The position numbers and the translations under genes are program-made. The notes under the pieces were generated by a model. It did not search any database. It was not told the origin of the DNA and was given only the letters and a program-made list of their open reading frames with translations. Source: Pseudomonadota bacterium (GTDB lineage Bacteria > Pseudomonadota > Gammaproteobacteria > Pseudomonadales > Pseudomonadaceae). Taken from it: DNA of 11,935 nucleotides. Shown here one piece after another: positions 6,386 to 11,935 of this stretch. The stretch covers positions 1 to 11,935 of the forward strand of contig JAEYXX010000035.1 in the NCBI GenBank assembly GCA_023431055.1, given 5' to 3'. Positions within the stretch are counted from its first letter, which is position 1; the number at the start of each line of letters is the position of its first letter.

Positions 6386-6407
6386 AAAAGGGGACAGATT
6401 TATTTAT
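6386..6407 (+). repeat. GGGGACAGATTTATTT motif, copy 3
   Basis: AAAAGGGGACAGATTTATTT at 6386-6405 plus AT, identical to copy 2 over 22 bases. It overlaps the 3' end of the minus-strand gene: the TAA stop (complement of 6400-6402) is supplied by the motif. Confidence 0.85.
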
Positions 6408-6870
6408 CACCGATAGCGAATTTTCTTTTTTCTTTTCGATACTTGAAATCTCGCCTAACCATTACTCCAAGCATCGCTAGTGAGTATATTGCAGGTCCCC
6501 CACCACATAAAAAAAGCTCCACGCCATTAGATGTAGTGGGTAATGGCGCCCCCATTCTCACATAGAGAATTACGAATGCTGAAACACCCAGAACTATTCC
6601 TGCAACCACCCCTTTACTTAGAGTACTGAGACGCTCCCTATTTTGAAAAAGCGCAAGGCGCCATGAGGAGACCATGCCAAGAGTAATCATAATTATTAAA
6701 TAAGCAGGAAAATCAATTACTCTTTGCCCAGTAGATATTTCGAATGGAAGAAGAATTAAGACCAATAACCAGCCCAGTGAAGATGGCGTTAAAAACATTA
6801 TGCCAAGCACAATAGATAGTGCTTGCTGGCTGTCGCTTGGACCAGACCTATATTTATATCCTTGATACAT
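6400..6870 (-). CDS. Hypothetical island membrane protein, four helices, 156 residues
   Basis: I do not recognise this family. Hydrophobic segments at about residues 17-42, 53-71, 86-105 and 118-138 predict a four-helix membrane protein. The N-terminus is polar (MYQGYKYRSG) and the C-terminus strongly basic (RRDFKYRKEKRKF), so both ends probably face the cytoplasm. The ATG at 6870 is chosen because AGGAAG lies eight bases upstream; a TTG one codon earlier is possible. The stop codon falls inside a motif copy, so the original end may have been replaced when the boundary formed. The gene is AT-rich like its neighbour and similar in size and layout, but I see no clear sequence similarity between them. 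Confidence 0.72.
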   Translation of the reverse strand: MYQGYKYRSGPSDSQQALSIVLGIMFLTPSSLGWLLVLILLPFEISTGQRVIDFPAYLIIMITLGMVSSWRLALFQNRERLSTLSKGVVAGIVLGVSAFVILYVRMGAPLPTTSNGVELFLCGGGPAIYSLAMLGVMVRRDFKYRKEKRKFAIGDK

Positions 6871-6907
6871 CAAGCATTCTTCCTAGTGTTTGGTGTCTTG
6901 CGAGCGA

Positions 6908-6967
6908 AGCTAGCCGTAGCCCTCAAGCCTGTCTAGCTGCTGTGTCGAAAAAGTGTCGAAGACACTG
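6908..6967 (-). repeat. 60-bp direct repeat, copy 2, with orphan minus-strand terminator
   Basis: This is the second copy of the repeat at 6321-6380 (53 of 60 bases identical, offset 587). The hairpin AGTGTC-TTC-GACACT plus T run is fully conserved (about 6948-6966). Here no gene lies upstream on the minus strand, so the terminator serves nothing visible, as if a further gene unit had been lost. Confidence 0.85.
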
Positions 6968-7052
6968 CAAGGGATAGCGGAAAAATGCTGTAGCTGCTGG
7001 GCTGCAAGGCCAGAAAAGCCGGGCTTTGCGGATCACAGCGAAGGGCCGGAAA

Positions 7053-7149
7053 GGGTTCGATTCCCATCACCCGCTCCAGACAGCCAAGCAAAAGCCTCGT
7101 CATCACTGACGGGGCTTTTTCGTTTCTGAGCGTTTGAAAGGTTTGACCG
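7053..7149 (+). repeat. Right direct repeat (attR-like): tRNA-Gly 3' fragment plus terminator
   Basis: GGGTTCGATTCCCATCACCC and the bases up to 7078 reproduce the tRNA-Gly T arm, acceptor strand and CCA, but there is no 5' half, so this is not a tRNA gene. The terminator copy follows at 7090-7120 with one C-to-T change in the stem. It marks the island's right border. Confidence 0.85.
7090..7120 (+). terminator. Copy of the tRNA-Gly terminator at the island border
   Basis: AAAAGCCTCGTCA pairs with TGACGGGGCTTTT around TCAC, with a G-T wobble where the left copy has G-C. It should still act as a plus-strand terminator and would insulate the MscS gene from island transcription. Confidence 0.75.
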
Positions 7150-7231
7150 AAAGGACTCTCGCAGACGTGAATCACGCTAGCTGAACCAGCCGAGACCAAT
7201 TATTCCCCGGAACTTCTGCCCCCCAATGCCA

Positions 7232-7260
7232 CCAGAAATCTATACGTCTTTTTCTGGAGG
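7232..7260 (+). promoter_or_regulatory. Hairpin overlapping the MscS ribosome site
   Basis: CCAGAAA (7232-7238) pairs with TTTCTGG (7251-7257). The right arm runs into the ribosome site GGAGG (7256-7260) of the channel gene, so folding could partly hide it. The stem is AT-rich and only seven pairs long, so any control effect is speculative. Confidence 0.3.
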
Positions 7261-7269
7261 CCCCTGGTG

Positions 7270-8400
7270 ATGGAACAGTGGAACATCTGGCTTGACCGCG
7301 ATCTCTGGCTCAACGTGGCGATCGTCGTCGTCGCCACGGCGCTGATTTATAGCGTGTTGCGTGCCGTGGTCGGCGCGCTGCACAAGCGCTTGATGGCCTG
7401 GTCGAAGGATCAGGACGGCAGTTGGCCGCACTTCGTGGCCGTGGTGATCGGTCGTACCAGCCGCGTGTTGCTGCTGGCCTTTTCCCTGTTGCTGGCGTTG
7501 CGGCTGCCGGAGCTGCCTGGCAGTTGGCAGAGCGCGCTGAGCCATACCTGGTTCGTCGCCCTGGCCTTGCAGGTGGCGCTGTGGGTCGATACCGGCGTGC
7601 GCCTGTGGTCTCGCAGCCTGGTGATGAAGAAGAGCGGCGCCTACAACCCGGTGATGACCACCATCATCAGCATCATGATCCTGATCGTGGTGTGGTCGGT
7701 GATGCTGCTGTCGATCCTGGCCAACCTGGGTGTGGATATCACCGCGCTGGTGGCCAGCCTGGGTGTCGGTGGTATCGCCGTGGCGCTGGCGGTGCAGACG
7801 GTGCTCAGCGATGTGTTCGCGTCGCTATCGATTGGCGTCGACAAGCCGTTCGAGATCGGTGATTTCGTGGTGTTCGGCGAAGTCGCCGGGTCCATCGAGC
7901 ATATCGGCCTGAAGACCACGCGTATTCGCAGCCTCAGCGGTGAGCAGGTGGTGTGCGCCAACGCCGATCTGCTGCGGCAGATCGTCCACAACTACAAGCG
8001 CATGAATACCCGCCGCATCGTCTTCAAGTTCGGCATCAATTACGACACGCCCAGCGCCAAGGTGCGCCAGGTATCGGAAAAGGTCGGCGATATCATCCGC
8101 GCCACGCCCAAGGCCCGCTTCGACCGCGCGCATTTTCTCGGCTTCGATGAAAGCCAGCTGACCTTCGAGGTGGTGTATATCGTGCTGACCTCGGACTACA
8201 ACCAGTACATGGACATCCAGCAGGAAATCAACCTGCAACTGCTCGATGCCCTGCGCGAGCTGGACGTGCGCTTCGCTCTGCCCCGCCGCGATCTGCGCCT
8301 GGTGGGCGAGAGGATGCCGGTACTCAAGGTCGACGGCCTGCCGCAGCCGGCTCAGAGCGAGAGCAACGATTCGGATCAACGCCTGCCAAGGTTCAGCTGA
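7270..8400 (+). CDS. MscS-family mechanosensitive ion channel
   Basis: A 376-residue small-conductance mechanosensitive channel homologue, an inner-membrane pore that opens under tension to release solutes on osmotic downshock. About five transmembrane helices are visible (near 13-33, 56-80, 93-113, 126-150 and 155-180), against three in E. coli MscS. The last is the glycine/alanine-rich pore helix, LVASLGVGGIAVALAVQTVL (160-179). It leads into the beta domain (DKPFEIGDFVVFGEVAGSIEHIG, 191-213) and a cytoplasmic vestibule. The C-terminus (about 350-376) is a variable polar tail. ATG at 7270 is preferred over GTG at 7267, as GGAGG lies nine bases before it. The gene sits just outside the island border and is GC-rich like the backbone. 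Which MscS subgroup it belongs to is not decided. Confidence 0.92.
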   Translation: MEQWNIWLDRDLWLNVAIVVVATALIYSVLRAVVGALHKRLMAWSKDQDGSWPHFVAVVIGRTSRVLLLAFSLLLALRLPELPGSWQSALSHTWFVALALQVALWVDTGVRLWSRSLVMKKSGAYNPVMTTIISIMILIVVWSVMLLSILANLGVDITALVASLGVGGIAVALAVQTVLSDVFASLSIGVDKPFEIGDFVVFGEVAGSIEHIGLKTTRIRSLSGEQVVCANADLLRQIVHNYKRMNTRRIVFKFGINYDTPSAKVRQVSEKVGDIIRATPKARFDRAHFLGFDESQLTFEVVYIVLTSDYNQYMDIQQEINLQLLDALRELDVRFALPRRDLRLVGERMPVLKVDGLPQPAQSESNDSDQRLPRFS

Positions 8401-8566
8401 CGGCAAGGGCGGGAGGTCGCAAGTGCTGCGTGCAGGTTGACGAGCAAAGCAGCAACCAATGCGCCATCCCGCCCGCCATCAAGGCTTCTTGCCATCACCC
8501 AAGCATTTGAAAAACCTGACATTTTCATCTTCACATCGACAGCGGTGACGGCTACTCTGCCGCCCC

Positions 8567-9265
8567 ATGATTCGACGTCTACTACCCCTGCTCTGCTGTT
8601 TCACAGCCCTTTCCCTGCACGCCGCACCCGCCACTTTCGCCGAGGCCAAGCGCCTGGCCTGGCCGCTGTATGCGCAGCAATCCACGGAGTTCTATTGCGG
8701 CTGCAAGTACAGCGGCAATCGGGTCGATCTGCGCTCCTGTGGTTACACGCCGCGCAAGAACGCCAATCGCGCCCAGCGCATCGAGTGGGAACATATCGTC
8801 CCGGCCTGGGTGATTGGCCATCAACGTCAGTGCTGGCAGAAAGGCGGCCGCAAGAACTGCGCGGCCAACGATGCGCAGTTCCGCAAGGCCGAGGCCGACC
8901 TGCACAATCTGGTGCCGAGCATCGGCGAGGTGAATGGTGACCGCAGCAATTACAGCTTCGCCTGGCTGCCGCAGAAGCCTCATCAATATGGCCGTTGCGA
9001 GACGGTGGTGGACTTCAAGGCGCGCAAGGTGATGCCACGCCCGGCCATCCGCGGGATGATCGCGCGCACCTATTTCTACATGTCCGACCGCTACAAGCTG
9101 CGCCTGTCGAAACAGGACCGGCAACTCTACGAAGCCTGGAGCAAGGCCTACCCGCCCAAGGTCTGGGAGCAGCAGCGCAACCAGCAGGTGGCCTGTGTGA
9201 TGGGCTGGGGCAACCCCTATGTGGGCAAGGTGGATATGAGCCGCTGCGCGCGCAAGCGGGCGTAG
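8567..9265 (+). CDS. endA: Secreted endonuclease I (EndA/Vvn-type nuclease)
   Basis: A 232-residue exported non-specific nuclease of the endonuclease I family (E. coli EndA is 235 residues), cutting DNA and often RNA outside the cytoplasm. A signal peptide is clear: MIRR, a hydrophobic stretch, then cleavage after about LSLHA or LSLHAA (19-20). The beta-beta-alpha-Me active site is RIEWEHIVPAW (71-81), with Glu75 and His76 as metal ligand and general base. ADLHNLVPSIGEVNGDRSNY (110-129) follows, and Asn123 is the likely further metal ligand by spacing to Vibrio Vvn. Eight cysteines in the mature part suit four disulphides, as in Vvn. In Pseudomonas such enzymes have been linked to eDNA use and biofilm dispersal. 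The stop codon TAG falls within a GTAGGGCG repeat. No strong ribosome site is visible. Confidence 0.92.
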   Translation: MIRRLLPLLCCFTALSLHAAPATFAEAKRLAWPLYAQQSTEFYCGCKYSGNRVDLRSCGYTPRKNANRAQRIEWEHIVPAWVIGHQRQCWQKGGRKNCAANDAQFRKAEADLHNLVPSIGEVNGDRSNYSFAWLPQKPHQYGRCETVVDFKARKVMPRPAIRGMIARTYFYMSDRYKLRLSKQDRQLYEAWSKAYPPKVWEQQRNQQVACVMGWGNPYVGKVDMSRCARKRA

Positions 9266-9376
9266 GGCGGACTCAGGAGCCTAAGCGAACAGTCCGCCGA
9301 GCCATGCCGAGTCCGGCACGACAACCCACGCGTAATACGCCCCCCAACGGCGTACTGCTTCGCGAGTACGCCCTAC
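9262..9376. repeat. GTAGGGCG-type REP inverted repeat at the endA 3' end
   Basis: GTAGGGCG (9262-9269) is matched by CGCCCTAC (9369-9376), and inside them TACGCC (9337-9342) pairs with GGCGTA (9350-9355). The pattern of two GTAG heads in opposite orientation around inner palindromes is that of a REP pair (REPIN). The left head contains the endA stop codon. Confidence 0.6.
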
Positions 9377-9455
9377 TCGCTGCTTCGCGACGACTGCATG
9401 GGTGCAGGAGGTAGAGCGACGCAAGAAGCCAAAGCCAAGTAAGCCCTACTTGGAT

Positions 9456-9536
9456 GTAGGAGCCCCGCCCCGGGGCGAAGCGCTTGAGTTCTTTATCGCC
9501 GGAATGATTGCATTCGCTGCGGGGCGCAGCTCCTAC
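9456..9536. repeat. GTAGGAGC-type REP pair (REPIN-like)
   Basis: GTAGGAGC (9456-9463) and GCTCCTAC (9529-9536) form the ends of an 81-base inverted-repeat unit with GC-rich inner arms (GCCCCGCCCCGGGGC and CGGGGCGCAGC). Bases 9456-9481 are the exact reverse complement of 1125-1150. It lies between the convergent genes endA and the small minus-strand gene. Confidence 0.7.
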
Positions 9537-9557
9537 AGTTGGTATGCGGCTCGCCAT

Positions 9558-9755
9558 TCATGCCAGCCGCTGCAACTCCCGCCGCACCATGTTGGCGAAC
9601 TCCGGTGGGCTGAGCTGGTACAGCTCCTGCGCCACCCAGGGCAGCCAGCGCCCCTGCAGCTCGGCTTTGCGCGCCAGCAGGCGCTGGGCCTCGGCTTCGG
9701 CGCGGGCCTGGTGTTCGCGGTGGTAGTCGGCGCGGCTCGGTTTTTCTGTGCTCAC
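9558..9755 (-). CDS. Small hypothetical protein, 65 residues
   Basis: A short basic, helix-rich protein that I cannot assign to a family. The first half is charged and probably coiled (SRADYHREHQARAEAEAQRL), followed by a Trp-containing segment (LQGRWLPWVAQELYQLSPPE) and a final helix (FANMVRRELQRLA). There is no signal peptide or membrane helix. I chose the GTG at 9755 because GAGGAAAAGGG lies just upstream on the minus strand; the frame stays open to 9869, but that extension would overlap the divergent regulator. A seven-codon frame (ATG at 9775) ends with its TGA overlapping this GTG. Codon use is GC-rich like the backbone. It diverges from the TyrR-like regulator, with 73 bases between starts. 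Confidence 0.65.
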   Translation of the reverse strand: MSTEKPSRADYHREHQARAEAEAQRLLARKAELQGRWLPWVAQELYQLSPPEFANMVRRELQRLA

Positions 9756-9828
9756 GGTGCAGCCCTTTTCCTCATATCGAGCAGAGCAGGCATAATCGCC
9801 GCCTGTTCGCCCATTTCGACCGTCATCA

Positions 9829-11349
<1,521 letters not shown>

Positions 11350-11379
11350 CGCACTCGCCCTACGCCATCGCCCAGCACT

Positions 11380-11542
11380 GTAGGGTGGGTTAGGCGCCTG
11401 TCTTAGATACGAAAATCCCGCAGGTTCAGATGCGCCGTAACCCACCATCGACGCAACGCGGAAGATCGCTCGGTGGGTTACGCAGCGCACCACCACCGCG
11501 CCGTCAGATCGTTCATCGATCAGCGCCGCTAACCCACCCTAC
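11380..11542. repeat. REP doublet (REPIN-like), GTAGGGTGGGTTAG family
   Basis: GTAGGGTGGGTTAG (11380-11393) is matched by its exact reverse complement at 11529-11542. Nested inside, CGTAACCCACC (11436-11446) is matched by GGTGGGTTACG (11472-11482). All four arms are versions of one GTGGGTTA core. The element fills the gap between the convergent regulator and sodC genes and could act as a two-way terminator. Confidence 0.75.
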
Positions 11543-11558
11543 GGTTCTCGGCGCTGAG

Positions 11559-11935
11559 TCAGATCGGTGTGGTGCTGGTCGGTACCTTGATTACCCCACA
11601 GGCCACTCGCGCACCGCCGCCTCCCAGAGGTTGCGGATGATCGGCGTGATTGTCGCCGCCGGCATGAATCATCAGCGAACGGTTATGCAGGTCTTTCAGG
11701 CTCTTGAGTCGCGGTGCCAGCACCGGCTGGCTGGCGCTGCCATCCTCGGTCACCAGCAACGCTGGCAGGTCGCCGAGGTGGGCGTTGTCCTCCCAGGGGA
11801 AACCGTGGCGTCCGGCTTTTTCCGGGTCCCAGTGGCCGCCTGCCGCGCCGGCCGGGGTCAGCTTGCCGTCCACTTCGGCAGCATTGCAGTTGGCCTCGGT
11901 GTGCACGTGGAAGCCATGCAAGCCGGGTTCCAGGC
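11559..11935 (-). CDS. sodC: Cu/Zn superoxide dismutase, C-terminal part (5' end outside window)
   Basis: This is the 3' portion, about 125 codons, of a periplasmic copper-zinc superoxide dismutase that turns superoxide into hydrogen peroxide and oxygen. The frame is open to the window end; an apparent start at 11921 is a TTG coding Leu in PGLHGFHVH, so the true start and signal peptide lie outside. Metal ligands are all visible: HGFHVH (copper), GHWDP with the bridging His, NAHLGDLP (zinc His and Asp), and the last copper His in [11 protein letters not shown]. The disulphide cysteines are in EANC and RVACGV. The final segment continues a few residues past the usual ACGVI end, with a polar PTSTTPI tail. 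It converges on the TyrR-like gene, with a REP doublet between them. Confidence 0.95.
   Translation of the reverse strand, partial: LEPGLHGFHVHTEANCNAAEVDGKLTPAGAAGGHWDPEKAGRHGFPWEDNAHLGDLPALLVTEDGSASQPVLAPRLKSLKDLHNRSLMIHAGGDNHADHPQPLGGGGARVACGVIKVPTSTTPI

Larger units (their letters stand above)
5115..7149. mobile_element. Small genomic island inserted at tRNA-Gly (no integrase seen)
   Basis: The stretch between the two direct repeats differs from the backbone. Its coding part, especially 5836-6870, is plainly AT-rich; all three genes point the same way (minus) and match nothing I recognise; and internal repeats separate them. Taken together this shows acquired DNA integrated at the 3' end of tRNA-Gly. 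There is no integrase, transposase or excisionase gene, so it is either a decayed island, a product of deletion inside a larger one, or an element moved by an integrase encoded elsewhere. The alternative that the repeat arose from an old tandem tRNA duplication is less likely, because bases before 7053 show no tRNA 5' half. Confidence 0.75.
6871..7269. other. Gene-free right end of island and MscS leader
   Basis: No gene is supported here. The stretch holds repeat copy 2 (6908-6967), about 85 bases of unassigned island sequence (6968-7052), the right direct repeat (7053-7149) and the leader of the MscS channel gene. The open frame on the minus strand at 6933-7199 is an antisense reading of the tRNA fragment and terminator. 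Confidence 0.7.

Noticed and set aside
5268..6407. CRISPR array from the three 20-base motif copies
   Set aside because: Copies are 500-600 bases apart, one is inverted, and genes lie between them.
5200..6420. A genuine integron with full attC sites
   Set aside because: No integrase, R and L boxes pair poorly, and gene 6400-6870 lacks an inverse core; kept only as a cassette-like resemblance.
7053..7078. Second tRNA-Gly gene
   Set aside because: Only the T arm, acceptor 3' strand and CCA are present; the 5' half, D arm and anticodon arm are missing.
6933..7199. Minus-strand open frame of 88 codons at the island's right end
   Set aside because: It translates the antisense of the tRNA fragment, terminator and repeat copy 2; no ribosome site and no independent coding signal.
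11559..11921. Complete SodC starting at 11921
   Set aside because: That codon is a TTG inside the conserved PGLHGFHVH segment; the frame stays open to the window end and the signal peptide is missing.

Overview
The window reads as chromosomal DNA of a Pseudomonas, perhaps of the mendocina/alcaligenes/oleovorans kind. The protein families (PhaG, an RsuA-type pseudouridine synthase, a TyrR-like sigma54 activator, EndA, periplasmic SodC) and GC-rich codon use in the backbone fit. So do several families of GTAG-type REP palindromes. No species call is possible from sequence alone.

Layout. 1-945 is the 3' end of urea carboxylase (biotinyl domain). A gene-free stretch with a hairpin and a REP-like element leads to a tight three-gene run (1294-3662): a membrane GGDEF diguanylate cyclase, a tiny CWC-type cysteine-rich protein and an RsuA-family pseudouridine synthase. 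After a 393-base leader region comes phaG (4056-4943), which diverts (R)-3-hydroxyacyl-ACP from fatty acid synthesis towards polyhydroxyalkanoate precursors. A perfect 18-bp hairpin follows.

At 5067-5140 lies an intact tRNA-Gly(CCC) with its own promoter-like sequence and terminator. The 3' end of this tRNA plus its terminator is repeated about 1.94 kb downstream (7053-7149), so 5141-7052 looks like a small island inserted at the tRNA 3' end. The island has no visible integrase. It carries three unrecognised genes, all on the minus strand: one soluble protein and two AT-rich, four-helix membrane proteins. They are separated by repeated boundary sequences: three copies of AAAAGGGGACAGATTTATTT, and two copies of a 60-bp repeat containing a minus-strand terminator hairpin. 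This cassette-like region is the most novel part of the window.

Beyond the island the backbone resumes with an MscS-family channel (7270-8400), a secreted EndA-type nuclease (8567-9265), a small minus-strand protein (9558-9755) diverging from a TyrR/PhhR/GcsR-type sigma54-dependent activator (9829-11349), and the 3' part of a Cu/Zn superoxide dismutase gene (minus strand, cut by the window end). Both convergent intergenic regions (9266-9557 and 11350-11558) are filled with REP-type inverted repeats.

Apart from the 1294-3662 run, the backbone genes are mostly single transcription units with unrelated jobs (urea use, c-di-GMP signalling, rRNA modification, storage polymer, osmotic release, eDNA degradation, amino-acid regulation, oxidative defence).
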